NCBI RefSeq assembly: GCF_004804335.1
Contig: NZ_SRXY01000004.1
Span: 372,001 to 436,000, forward strand
DNA: 64,000 bases
Direction: 5' to 3'
Source: Pacificoceanicola onchidii
GTDB lineage: Bacteria; Pseudomonadota; Alphaproteobacteria; Rhodobacterales; Rhodobacteraceae
Made by a program: the position numbers and the translations under genes. Shown here in pieces: positions 35,086 through 43,152 of this stretch (within the stretch, counting starts at the first letter, position 1; every line of letters starts with the position of its first letter). The notes beneath the pieces were generated by a model, which was given only the letters and a program-made list of their open reading frames with translations, did no database searches and was not told the DNA's origin.

Positions 35086-36296
35086 CCCTCCCCAAGCTCG
35101 CCTATCTGACCGGAGAATACCCCCGCGCCTCCGACACCTTCATTCAACGCGAAGTCGCCGCTTTGCGCGATATCGGCCACGAGGTTGTCACCTGTTCGAT
35201 CCGCACAACGGGAGCCGAGCATCTGGTTGGCCCTGAACAGCGCGAAGAACACGCGCGCACGTTCAAGGTTCTGGACACCTGCAAATCCCCTACACGCCTG
35301 CTGCGTGCGCACCTGCGCTGGATGCGAAACCCATCGCGCTACCTGCGCGCCTTGAGGCTCGCATGGCAGACCGCGCCCAAAGGGCTCAAAGGGCGCGCCT
35401 ACAATCTGATCTACTTTCTGGAAGCCGGCGTTCTGGCCGACGCGTTGGCGCAGCATGGCGTCACGCATCTGCACAATCACATCGCCAAGGCGTCCTGCAC
35501 CGTGGCGATGCTGGCATCAGAGCTGTCCGGCATTCCCTACAGCTTCACGATCCACGGTCCGGATATCTTCTTTGAGCCGAACCACTGGCGGATTGACGAA
35601 AAAGCCGCGCGCGCCGCTTTTGTTGCCTGCATAAGCGACTTTTGCCGATCGCAACTCATGTGTTTCGCCGACCAAACCCATTGGACTCGGTTCCACATCA
35701 TCCACTGCGGCGTGGAGACGGCGCGGTATGCCACCGCCCCACATGCCGACAAGGAATTGCTTTTTGTCGGGCGGTTGGCTGCGGTGAAGGGGGTTCCAGT
35801 TCTGCTCGACGCCCTGCGCGGGATGGATAGGGATTGGCATCTTACGGTGATCGGCGACGGGCCGGATCGGGCTGATCTGGAAGACAAAGCGAAAGGTTTG
35901 CCTGTCAATTTTGTTGGTTACAAAAGCCAGGCGGAGGTCGCCGAAGCGCTCGCCGGGACAGATGTCTTTGTCCTGCCAAGCTTTGCCGAGGGGGTGCCCG
36001 TCGTTCTGATGGAAGCCTTGGCATCCGGCGTGCCGGTTGTGACGACACGGATTGCGGGCGTGCCCGAGCTTGTCGAAGACGGCGAAAACGGAAAGCTGGT
36101 TCCGCCCGGAGACGCCGATGCGCTGAAAGAGGCCTTGCAAACGCTTCTCGCCGATCCTGAACTTCGGCGTTCGTTCGGAAAAAATGGTCAGGCCAAGGTG
36201 GCCGCAGAATTCGAAGTTACCGCCGAAGCCGCGCGTTTGTCGCGTCTGTTTTGCGGCTATTCGGACGGCACACCGCCGACGGGGAAGCGACCATGA
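35082..36296 (+). CDS. glycosyltransferase family 4 protein (colanic-acid WcaL-like)
   Basis: This is 404 residues from the ATG at 35082, with GGAGG 8 bp upstream and an ATGA overlap. The N-terminal KLAYLTGEYPRASDTFIQRE matches the WcaL/AmsK group. It also has HLHNHIAKASCTVAMLAS, then the donor domain LLFVGRLAAVKGVPVLLDAL and the EX7E region FAEGVPVVLMEALASG. It is predicted to be a retaining sugar transferase acting on lipid-linked intermediates. It overlaps the following GT2 gene (ATGA at 36293). Confidence 0.92.
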   Translation: MTLPKLAYLTGEYPRASDTFIQREVAALRDIGHEVVTCSIRTTGAEHLVGPEQREEHARTFKVLDTCKSPTRLLRAHLRWMRNPSRYLRALRLAWQTAPKGLKGRAYNLIYFLEAGVLADALAQHGVTHLHNHIAKASCTVAMLASELSGIPYSFTIHGPDIFFEPNHWRIDEKAARAAFVACISDFCRSQLMCFADQTHWTRFHIIHCGVETARYATAPHADKELLFVGRLAAVKGVPVLLDALRGMDRDWHLTVIGDGPDRADLEDKAKGLPVNFVGYKSQAEVAEALAGTDVFVLPSFAEGVPVVLMEALASGVPVVTTRIAGVPELVEDGENGKLVPPGDADALKEALQTLLADPELRRSFGKNGQAKVAAEFEVTAEAARLSRLFCGYSDGTPPTGKRP

Positions 36297-37252
36297 CCCC
36301 TGTTGATGTAGTTCTCATCGGACGCAACGAAGGCGCCCGACTGACCGCTTGCCTCGATTCCGTGGTCGGGCAAGCCCGTCAGGTCGTTTACGTGGACTCC
36401 GGTTCAACCGACAACAGCGTGGCCGAAGCCGAAGCCCGCGGGGCAAAGGTCGTGAAACTCGACATGAGCCTGCCTTTCACTGCCGCGCGCGGGCGCAACG
36501 CTGGGTTCGACGCATTGGATGATCCGCAGATCGTCATGTTCATCGACGGCGATTGCACGCTGGTGCCCGGTTTTCTTGCCACCGCACGCACGCATCTGGA
36601 GAGCAATCCAAAGTTGGGCCTCGTGACCGGCTGGCGCAGCGAAATCCACCGTGATGCCAGCATCTACAACCAGCTTTGCGATTGGGAATGGCACCGTCCC
36701 GCTGGGCTTATCGATGCCTGTGGCGGTGACATGATGGTCCGGGCGCAGGCATGGAAAGCTGTCGGCGGCATGAACCCCGAGGTGATCGCCGCCGAAGACG
36801 ACGAGTTTTGTACACGGCTGCGCAAGGCCGGGTGGCTGCTGGAACGCATTCCACAGGACATGACGCGTCACGACGCCGCGATGCTGCGTTTTGGGCAATG
36901 GTGGCGACGGGCCGAGCGCACCGGGCACGGATTCGCGCAGGTCGGGCATCTGCATCCGGAGTACTTTCGCCGGGAGCGTCAGCGCGTGCTGATCTATGGC
37001 GCTGCAATTCCGCTCGCGATGATCCTCAGTCTGGCCGTTGCATGGTGGCTGCCGCTGCTGCTCTTCGGGCTCTATGAATGGAACTACATCCGCACCGCCC
37101 AAGGGCTGATGCGCGAAGGTCTGCCCGGTGGCGAGGCCTTTCGTCATGCGATCCTGCTCACCCTATCGAAATTCCCCAATCTTATCGGTTTGATGCGGTT
37201 TCATTGGCGCCGCCTGACCGGTCGCGCGATGCGCATCATTGAATACAAGTAA
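36293..37252 (+). CDS. glycosyltransferase family 2 protein with C-terminal membrane segment
   Basis: This 319-residue protein has the GT-A fold: VDVVLIGRNEGARL, YVDSGSTDNSV, the DxD-like FIDGDCTLVPG and the acceptor-side AAEDDEFCTRL. A hydrophobic stretch (LIYGAAIPLAMILSLAVAWW and more, about residues 240-270) anchors it to the membrane. Its ATG overlaps the previous stop codon. An inverting sugar transfer to lipid carrier is the likely role. Confidence 0.9.
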   Translation: MTPVDVVLIGRNEGARLTACLDSVVGQARQVVYVDSGSTDNSVAEAEARGAKVVKLDMSLPFTAARGRNAGFDALDDPQIVMFIDGDCTLVPGFLATARTHLESNPKLGLVTGWRSEIHRDASIYNQLCDWEWHRPAGLIDACGGDMMVRAQAWKAVGGMNPEVIAAEDDEFCTRLRKAGWLLERIPQDMTRHDAAMLRFGQWWRRAERTGHGFAQVGHLHPEYFRRERQRVLIYGAAIPLAMILSLAVAWWLPLLLFGLYEWNYIRTAQGLMREGLPGGEAFRHAILLTLSKFPNLIGLMRFHWRRLTGRAMRIIEYK

Positions 37253-37264
37253 GAGGCGTTACCC

Positions 37265-39349
37265 ATGTCCGCTGAAACCCGCGTTGGCCTGATCGGGGCC
37301 GGTTACATTGCCACCTGGCATGCAGATGCGCTTGCCGCGACACCGGGCGTGCGCATCACTGCGGTCTGTGATCCGAATGAAATCGCCGCCAAGGGCTTTG
37401 CCGAAGGGTACGGCGCGACACCCTTCCTGTCTGTCGATGACCTGATTGCCGCCGGGATCTGCGACGCAGTGCACATCTTGACCCCGCCGCATCTGCACAA
37501 GTCGCTTGCCATTCAGTGCCTGCGCGGCGGTCTTGATGTGCTTGTCGAGAAGCCCGTGGCAGAAAGCGCCGAGGAAACGCACGAGATCGAAGCCGTTGCA
37601 CAGGAAACCGGCAAACGCTTTTCAGCCGGTCACAATTTCCTTGGCCTGCCGTCCTACCGGACCATGAAGAAGGCGATGGAGGCGGGCGAATACGGGCGCG
37701 TGTCCGGCTGCGAGATCACTTGGGCCTTGCCGCTCGCACCGCTGCGCTCTGGCCCTTTCAATCTGTGGCTGCTGCGCGAGCCCAAGAACCTGCTGCTTGA
37801 GCTTGGGCCGCACCTAATTGCCTTCGCGCAGGATCTTTTCGGCCCGATGGAGATCATTCACGCCCAAGCCGAGCGACCCATCGCTCTGCCAGGCGACGAC
37901 ATGCGCCCGCAAGGCTTTCGCATTCTCGCCCGTGCCGGGGGTGTCGAAGTCACCTTCACCCTTTCGATGGTTGAAACAACCGATGACCGAAGCGTCACCT
38001 TGCGTGGATCCTCCGCCCGTGCGCGGCTCGACTTCGCGCAAGACGTGCTGGTTGTTGAGCGGGAAAATGCCTCTGATCTGGTGGTCAACCCGCTGCGTCG
38101 GCAGTTGGACCTGTCCCGGCAACATCTCTGGCAAGGTGTGAAGAACGCCGCTGTGCAACTCAAATCTCTGAACACGCAAAACCCCTATGGCCGCAGCTTT
38201 CGCGGCATGAACGCGGCACTCTATTCGGGTGATGCAGCGCCCTACTCCGGCGCCCAAGCGGTCCAGGTCATGCAAGCAATCGACGACGCCATCGCACGCT
38301 TGCCCGATGCAGACCTCAAAGTGGCCGCACCCGCCGTCAAGTCTCGCAACCCCAAACCAACCGCAATGGTCATCGGAGGAACCGGCTTTATCGGGCGCGC
38401 GCTCACCCGGCGCCTCGTGGCCGACGGTCGTGACGTCCGTGTGCTATCGCGGGGTCGCACCGGGCCTTTCCCTGATTTGCCGGACAACGTCGAAACCGTA
38501 AGCGTCTCCCTGCACGATCTCGACGGACTGACCGAGGCGATGAAGGGCATCGACGTGGTTTTCAACCTTGCGAAGGCCTTGGAGACGTCCTGGGCGGATT
38601 GTCTGACAAATGATGTCGGCGTCGCCACGCGTGTCGGGATGGCTTGTGAGCAGGCCGGGGTCAAACGGCTGGTCTACACCGGCACCATTGCCAGCTATGA
38701 CATGTCCGATCCGAACGCGAAGATCACAGAAGAAACCGGTTTCGCCGAAGACATGACGGACCGAAATCTCTACGCAAGATCCAAGGCGGAGTGCGAAAAA
38801 CAGCTGATGAAGCTACACCGCGAGCGCGGCCTGCCGCTGGTGATTGCCCGGCCCGGCATCGTCGTCGGTGCAGGTGGACCGCTCCAGCATTGGGGTATCG
38901 GACGCTGGCACGGGGCTGGCGCGGTGCGCATCTGGGGGCACGGCCGCAACATCCTGCCGTTTGTCCTGAACGATGACATTGCCGATGGCCTTGTCCGCAT
39001 GATCGACGAACCGGTAGAAGGGCAGAGCTTCAACCTGATCGGCGAGCCGATGCTGTCCGGGCGGGACTACTTCGACGCCATTCATGAGGCACTGGGCGCG
39101 CGCATTCGCGTCTCATCCGGCAACCTCTATGCGTTCTACGCCTCTGATGCGCTGAAATACGGGCTCAAGAAATACGCCCTGCGCCGTCCCGGCGTGATCC
39201 GGCCAAGCCTTGCGGACTGGAAAAGCCGCGCGCACTTCTCACCTTTTGTAAACGAAAAGCCAAAGCGCCTGCTGGGCTGGAAACCGGAGGCCGACCGCAC
39301 CACATTCATTGAGAAGGCCATCACACAGGCCAACCTGTTCGGCTTCTGA
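37265..39349 (+). CDS. bifunctional fusion: Gfo/Idh/MocA oxidoreductase + NAD-dependent epimerase
   Basis: This 694-residue protein has two complete enzymes in one frame. Residues 1 to about 350 form a Gfo/Idh/MocA domain (VGLIGAGYIATWHADAL; VLVEKPVAESAEE with the catalytic Lys). After a short linker (SRNPKPTA), residues about 366-694 form an extended SDR (MVIGGTGFIGRALTRRL; catalytic NLYARSKAECEKQL). AAGAGG precedes the ATG. The same two activities are encoded as separate neighbouring genes at 33002 and 34111. No stop or frameshift lies at the junction. A sugar would be processed at two positions by one polypeptide; substrate unknown. Confidence 0.9.
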   Translation: MSAETRVGLIGAGYIATWHADALAATPGVRITAVCDPNEIAAKGFAEGYGATPFLSVDDLIAAGICDAVHILTPPHLHKSLAIQCLRGGLDVLVEKPVAESAEETHEIEAVAQETGKRFSAGHNFLGLPSYRTMKKAMEAGEYGRVSGCEITWALPLAPLRSGPFNLWLLREPKNLLLELGPHLIAFAQDLFGPMEIIHAQAERPIALPGDDMRPQGFRILARAGGVEVTFTLSMVETTDDRSVTLRGSSARARLDFAQDVLVVERENASDLVVNPLRRQLDLSRQHLWQGVKNAAVQLKSLNTQNPYGRSFRGMNAALYSGDAAPYSGAQAVQVMQAIDDAIARLPDADLKVAAPAVKSRNPKPTAMVIGGTGFIGRALTRRLVADGRDVRVLSRGRTGPFPDLPDNVETVSVSLHDLDGLTEAMKGIDVVFNLAKALETSWADCLTNDVGVATRVGMACEQAGVKRLVYTGTIASYDMSDPNAKITEETGFAEDMTDRNLYARSKAECEKQLMKLHRERGLPLVIARPGIVVGAGGPLQHWGIGRWHGAGAVRIWGHGRNILPFVLNDDIADGLVRMIDEPVEGQSFNLIGEPMLSGRDYFDAIHEALGARIRVSSGNLYAFYASDALKYGLKKYALRRPGVIRPSLADWKSRAHFSPFVNEKPKRLLGWKPEADRTTFIEKAITQANLFGF

Positions 39350-39357
39350 CCGCCCTG

Positions 39358-39369
39358 CATTTTGGAAAC
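39358..39369. promoter_or_regulatory. GGAAAC element upstream of BY-kinase-like gene
   Basis: CATTTTGGAAAC here is identical over 12 bases to the right part of the palindrome at 55374-55390 ahead of the PKS gene. It lies between the fusion gene and the kinase-like gene, about 200 bp upstream of the latter. The left half of the palindrome is not conserved, so it would be a half-site. Confidence 0.35.
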
Positions 39370-39562
39370 AATCCTCGCAAATCGGTCTTATTCTGGACAG
39401 ATTCACCTGTTGTAAACGGTCTGAGGCAAGACATGCGCCGAAATCGGCTGGCATGTACCGGAGTTGAGCAAAGATGATGGCCAGACCCATTTTGATCTGT
39501 CTAGAGACGCGCCGCGCCTGCGCGGTGGGGTCCGTTTGCTCGGCTTTGGAGGTTGGAGCGCG

Positions 39563-41290
39563 ATGAATATGGTCGATCGCCCCAAGTTTCGCCGCAAATT
39601 CCGCCGCGCCAACGCGCCGGAAGACCGGGTTGAACTCCAACACACAACTCCTCGAAATGATCCAAGCGCAGCAGAGCGCGCGCGGGAAGCCGCGCGTTTG
39701 GCGCGGGAAGAAGCCGAGCGCCTAGAAGCTGAAGCGCTTGCTGCTGCCGAACGCGCGGAACGCGAAGCGCAAGAACGTGCTGCGCTTGAAGCGGAGCGGA
39801 TCAGGCAGAAGGAAGCCTATGAAGCGCGCCGTGCCGCTCAAAGACAGGCCAAGCTGGACGCAGAGCGTCGCGCCGAGAAGGAAGCCGCACGCAAAGCCGA
39901 GGCGCGCCGCCGCGCCGCCGAAGAGGAACGCAGGCGTGCCGAGGAACAGGCCGCAGAGGAAGCACGCAGAAAATCTGAAGCGCTAGCCGCCGCAGAAGCA
40001 CAGCGCATTGCGGAAGAGAAGGCTGCGCGCGAGGCGGAAGAAGCGCGCCTTGCAGCCGAGGCCAGGGCTGCACGCGAAGCCGAAGAAGCGCGTCAGAGGG
40101 CGGAGGCTGAGGCAAAGCGGAAAGCCGAAGAGCAACGCCGTGCGGCTGAAGACGCCCGCAGAGAAGCAGAGGCCAGGGCCGCTGAAGAGGCGCGCCGCAA
40201 AGCGGAGGCTGAAGCTAAGCAAAGAGCAGACGAAGAAGCCCGTCGTTTGGCTGAAGAGAAAGCGGCGCGAGAAGCAGAAGAGCGGCGCGTGGCGGAAGAA
40301 GCGCGTCAAAGGGCGGAAGCCGAGGCGAAGCGGAAAGCCGAAGAGCAGCGCCTGGCCGCTAAAGACGCCCGCAGAATAGCGGAAATCAGGGCCGCCGAAG
40401 AGGCACGCCGCAGGGCGGAGGACGAAGCCCGCCGCAAAGCCGAGGAGCAAAGGGTCGCTACGGAAGCCGCTGAAAGACAAGACGCTGCCGCAACGAGTGC
40501 GCCCCTGCCGTTGACGTCTCCCATTGTTCTTCCGGTTGAGGCTGCGGAGCCCGAGGCCGAAAATGGTCCCGTTTGGGAGCATTTGGGTCATTTCGACGTT
40601 AGCGAATCTCACCTTGCTGCCAACCGCATCATCACCGCCGCCCGTGACGATCCCGCCTACACGGCGTTTGACGTCTTGCGGACGCGCCTGCTACAGGCTT
40701 TGTCCGAAAACGGATGGAAACGCGTCGCGATCACCTCGCCGACAAAGGACTGCGGCAAGACCTTCACGGCAGCGAACCTCGCTATCAGCCTGTCCCGGCA
40801 AGAAAACTGCCGGACAATCCTGCTCGATTGCGACATGCGCCGTCCGACCCTGCAAAAGGTCATGGGTCGCAAGGGCGCCGGTTCGGTGGGTGACATGCTT
40901 CGAGGCAAGATTGCGCCACAGGATCACCTGCTCCGCCTTGGGCAGAACAGCATCAACGCTGGCCGCAATATCGCGTTTGGTTTCAATGAGATGATTGAAC
41001 CATACGCGTCAGAATTGCTCCAGGATCCGCGCACGGAGGAAACCCTTGATCGCATCGAGGCAGAACTGGAACCGGACGTGATCCTCTTCGATCTGCCGCC
41101 TGCACTGTACTATGACGACGTGATTGCCTTTCGGCCCTTGTTTGACGGGGTTTTGCTGGTCATTGGCGGCGGTATCACCACGGAAAAAGAGATCAAGGAA
41201 GTCGAGCGCAGACTGGGCGACGAAACCCCTTTGCTTGGCATGGTGCTGAACAAGGCGGAGAACACCGAGATCAACAAGTATCAATACTGA
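39563..41290 (+). CDS. CpsD/CapB-like tyrosine kinase domain with long Ala/Glu/Arg coiled coil
   Basis: This is 575 residues from the ATG at 39563 (GGAGGTTGGAG just upstream); a TTG at 39464 is in frame. Residues about 32-310 are an uninterrupted charged, TolA-like helix rich in Ala, Glu and Arg, with a 71-residue internal duplication. The last 230 residues are a BY-kinase-like ATPase: a deviant Walker A (SPTKDCGKTFTAANLA, lacking the first Gly), Walker A' ILLDCDMRRP and VILFDLPPALYYDD. The C-terminus has just two tyrosines (KYQY) instead of a long Tyr cluster. It lacks membrane helices and would work with the Wzz-like protein to control chain length. It ends before a bidirectional terminator. 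Confidence 0.88.
   Translation: MNMVDRPKFRRKFRRANAPEDRVELQHTTPRNDPSAAERAREAARLAREEAERLEAEALAAAERAEREAQERAALEAERIRQKEAYEARRAAQRQAKLDAERRAEKEAARKAEARRRAAEEERRRAEEQAAEEARRKSEALAAAEAQRIAEEKAAREAEEARLAAEARAAREAEEARQRAEAEAKRKAEEQRRAAEDARREAEARAAEEARRKAEAEAKQRADEEARRLAEEKAAREAEERRVAEEARQRAEAEAKRKAEEQRLAAKDARRIAEIRAAEEARRRAEDEARRKAEEQRVATEAAERQDAAATSAPLPLTSPIVLPVEAAEPEAENGPVWEHLGHFDVSESHLAANRIITAARDDPAYTAFDVLRTRLLQALSENGWKRVAITSPTKDCGKTFTAANLAISLSRQENCRTILLDCDMRRPTLQKVMGRKGAGSVGDMLRGKIAPQDHLLRLGQNSINAGRNIAFGFNEMIEPYASELLQDPRTEETLDRIEAELEPDVILFDLPPALYYDDVIAFRPLFDGVLLVIGGGITTEKEIKEVERRLGDETPLLGMVLNKAENTEINKYQY
40085..40510 (+). repeat. tandem 213-bp coding duplication in the charged helix
   Basis: The unit starting at 40085 (EARQRAEAEAKRKAEEQR...) recurs at 40298 with near-identical residues (EARQRAEAEAKRKAEEQR...), an offset of 213 bp or 71 codons. 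The match is strong for about 130 bp and then fades. The period keeps the reading frame, so copy number could change without disrupting the kinase domain. Confidence 0.75.
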
Positions 41291-41310
41291 TATCGCCACT
41301 TGAGATCGAA

Positions 41311-41345
41311 AAAGCCCCCGCGCCAAACCGGCAGCGGGGGCTTTT
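41311..41345. terminator. bidirectional intrinsic terminator
   Basis: The arms AAAGCCCCCGC (41311-41321) and GCGGGGGCTTT (41334-41344) pair perfectly around a 12-base loop. There is a T run on each strand (TTTT after the right arm on plus; TTTTT on minus). It separates the convergent kinase-like and Wzz-like genes. Confidence 0.9.
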
Positions 41346-41426
41346 GTTGTGAAAGGTCTGGTCCACCGCTGCCGCTTTTTTTCGCGGACAGCCCCAGCTT
41401 TTCACATGCGCTGTAGCTGCGCGTTC

Positions 41427-42752
41427 TCAGCTCCCTGCGGCCCGGGGCAGCAGTCGACCCATCAGATCGGAAATGGAAATTCCGTTTCCAAACAGGCGGG
41501 TTGCCGCGAAGACTGTTGCGATCAAACCAAAAATCCAGCCCAGAATACCAAGCCCGCGACGGGTGCGATCATGGCGTGTCGATACTGTCGGGATGGCAAC
41601 AACCGGTTGCATACCGAGCATGCGCTCCATCTGGGCGGCATTGCGGATCGCCGGGTTCATCAGTTCGGTGGCAAAGGCAACGGCGATACCGACGATCAGG
41701 CTGGCCACCGCACCCATGATGGCGGTTTTCTTACGGCTGCGGGACACGGAGTGCTCCGGAACAAGCGCGGTTTCCAGAACTTCGAAGCGGTCGGTCTGCT
41801 GGCGGTTCTCCAGCGCTTCACCCATCTCAGCCTCGGCCTTGCGGCGGGTGATGACGCTGTACTGATCCTGCAGTCGGTTCAGCTCACGCTCCATTCCGCT
41901 CAGGGCACGCTCGACTTCCGGCGCACCGGAGATTTGCGCCTGAATTTGAGCAATGCGCTCGGTCACAAGCAGCTTTTGCTCCTGAAGCAGCTGAATGTTG
42001 GCCTGCTTGACCTCATCCCGCTGACGATCCGAGGTCGTCTCGATGGTCAGGATCTGCTGGTCAAGGTCGAGCGAGGCGTCCCGAAGGCTGGCCAGTTGAT
42101 CCCGCAGATCGGACACGCCGGCGGGAAGCTGGTCGGAGTTGGCCGATTTGAACACGGCGATCTGCTCTTCCATGACGGCGATCTCTGCGCTCACGCGATC
42201 TTCTTCGGCGACAAAGAAATCAAGCGTGTCACGGGCACGGCTCACCGAGCGATCACGGGACTGATCAATGACGGAATACATCAATTCGTTTGCCAGATCG
42301 GCAGCCTTTTGCGGGTCATCAAGGCGCACGGTGATCAGCAGACCGGACGGAGTGTTGCCGCCGGCAGCGTAGATTTGCGAAGCATCCACGATCTGCTCGA
42401 TCGACGCGGCCTGCCGCATCTGGAAGATGCGCTCATTGATCGAAATCGCCGGATCGTCCGCAAACAGGTCATGTTTGTCCATGATGCGGATGAGATTGTC
42501 GCGCGCCATCAGACGCTGCTCGATCAGGCGAACACGGCGGGCAGCATTTTCTGCGGCTGCCGTGGCACCGGCAAGTTGATCCGGAACGCGTGCATCTTCG
42601 ATCTGAACCACGGCGGTTGCTTCGAAGGTCTTGATCTGACTGATGGCATAGCTGAGCGAGAGGGCGCAGCCGATGGCAGTGATCAGGACGATCAGCCAAA
42701 AGCGGCGCTTGAGGGCAGAGACGACTTCGTCAAAGGTCTGAAACTGGTTCAT
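41427..42752 (-). CDS. Wzz/GNVR-type polysaccharide chain-length determinant
   Basis: This 441-residue protein has a first membrane helix (RFWLIVLITAIGCALSLSYA, about residues 17-36) and a long periplasmic coiled coil with repeated EEQIAVF/RDQLASL-type heptads. A second helix is IMGAVASLIVGIAVAFATEL, near residue 335, and an extra third hydrophobic stretch (GILGWIFGLIATVFAATRLF) lies near the C-terminus. The segment after helix 2 (NPAIRNAAQMERMLGMQPVVAIP) is typical of Wzc/CapA adaptor regions. It pairs functionally with the separate BY-kinase-like protein, as in CpsC/CpsD systems, though the two genes are convergent. Confidence 0.9.
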   Translation of the reverse strand: MNQFQTFDEVVSALKRRFWLIVLITAIGCALSLSYAISQIKTFEATAVVQIEDARVPDQLAGATAAAENAARRVRLIEQRLMARDNLIRIMDKHDLFADDPAISINERIFQMRQAASIEQIVDASQIYAAGGNTPSGLLITVRLDDPQKAADLANELMYSVIDQSRDRSVSRARDTLDFFVAEEDRVSAEIAVMEEQIAVFKSANSDQLPAGVSDLRDQLASLRDASLDLDQQILTIETTSDRQRDEVKQANIQLLQEQKLLVTERIAQIQAQISGAPEVERALSGMERELNRLQDQYSVITRRKAEAEMGEALENRQQTDRFEVLETALVPEHSVSRSRKKTAIMGAVASLIVGIAVAFATELMNPAIRNAAQMERMLGMQPVVAIPTVSTRHDRTRRGLGILGWIFGLIATVFAATRLFGNGISISDLMGRLLPRAAGS

Positions 42753-42865
42753 TTGTTACTCCCGCAAAGTTGCCCCCAATGCGACGAAGTTGACGTCTCG
42801 CGGTGGCCCGCTTGCCGCCATCTTCAAGTCATAATCTATCGAAGTTGCCTTATTTGCGCCATGGT

Positions 42866-42886
42866 TTTCCTGATCAGATCAGGAAA
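42866..42886. promoter_or_regulatory. 21-bp palindrome upstream of the Wzz-like gene
   Basis: The arms TTTCCTGATC (42866-42875) and GATCAGGAAA (42877-42886) are perfect complements around a single A. The outer TTTCC/GGAAA ends match the two palindromes ahead of the PKS gene, although the inner spacing is 11 instead of 5. It lies about 114 bp upstream of the gene start, consistent with an operator for a dimeric regulator. Confidence 0.5.
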
Positions 42887-43046
42887 CAGTGCGTATCCAC
42901 ATCGGAATTTCAGAACACATTTTCGTCATATTTTCAATAAATTAAGGGGTTTCTCCGGGTATCTGCCCCAGTTCCGCCACATTTGCCTTGGGCGGCGCTT
43001 TCCGCACTGCTTTCCAGACGTTTCGGGGCGGCCCCAAAGCCGCCTC

Positions 43047-43079
43047 ATTTGGGCAGATTTGGCCGCATTCTGCCCAAAT
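43047..43079. promoter_or_regulatory. inverted repeat ATTTGGGCAGA-N11-TCTGCCCAAAT
   Basis: Perfect 11-bp arms at 43047-43057 and 43069-43079 flank an 11-bp spacer, so equivalent bases of the arms are 22 bp apart (about two helical turns). It lies between the NRPS terminator and the Wzz-like gene promoter region. There is no T run after it, so an operator is more likely than a terminator. A related GCCCAAATTTGG string lies near 55307 upstream of the PKS gene. Confidence 0.45.
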
Positions 43080-43099
43080 TGCGAAGGGGGATTCGCAAC

Positions 43100-43131
43100 A
43101 AAAAACCCGGGTGACAGGATCACCCGGGCTT
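43100..43131 (-). terminator. intrinsic terminator of the PKS-GT-NRPS operon
   Basis: The arms CCCGGGTGA (43106-43114) and TCACCCGGG (43120-43128) form a perfect 9-bp stem with a 5-base loop, followed on the minus strand by six T residues. It lies 22 bp after the NRPS stop codon and marks the operon end. Confidence 0.9.
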
Positions 43132-43152
43132 TCTGGTCATAGTTGGAGACAG

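Larger units (their letters stand above)
42753..43152. other. 400-bp non-coding regulatory region upstream of the Wzz-like gene
   Basis: No plausible gene is seen here. It holds the promoter side of the Wzz-like gene, a palindrome at 42866-42886, a second inverted repeat at 43047-43079 and the NRPS terminator at 43100-43131. The AT-rich stretch 42895-42950 between these elements is the likely promoter zone. The density of symmetrical elements is unusual for the window. Confidence 0.6.

Noticed and set aside
40085-40510. CRISPR-like or mobile tandem repeat
   Set aside because: The repeat is coding, keeps the reading frame and has no spacers. It is an internal protein duplication.
43021-43040. 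GGGGCGGCCCC hairpin as a terminator
   Set aside because: It has no T run on either strand and a short stem; the strong terminator is at 43100-43131.
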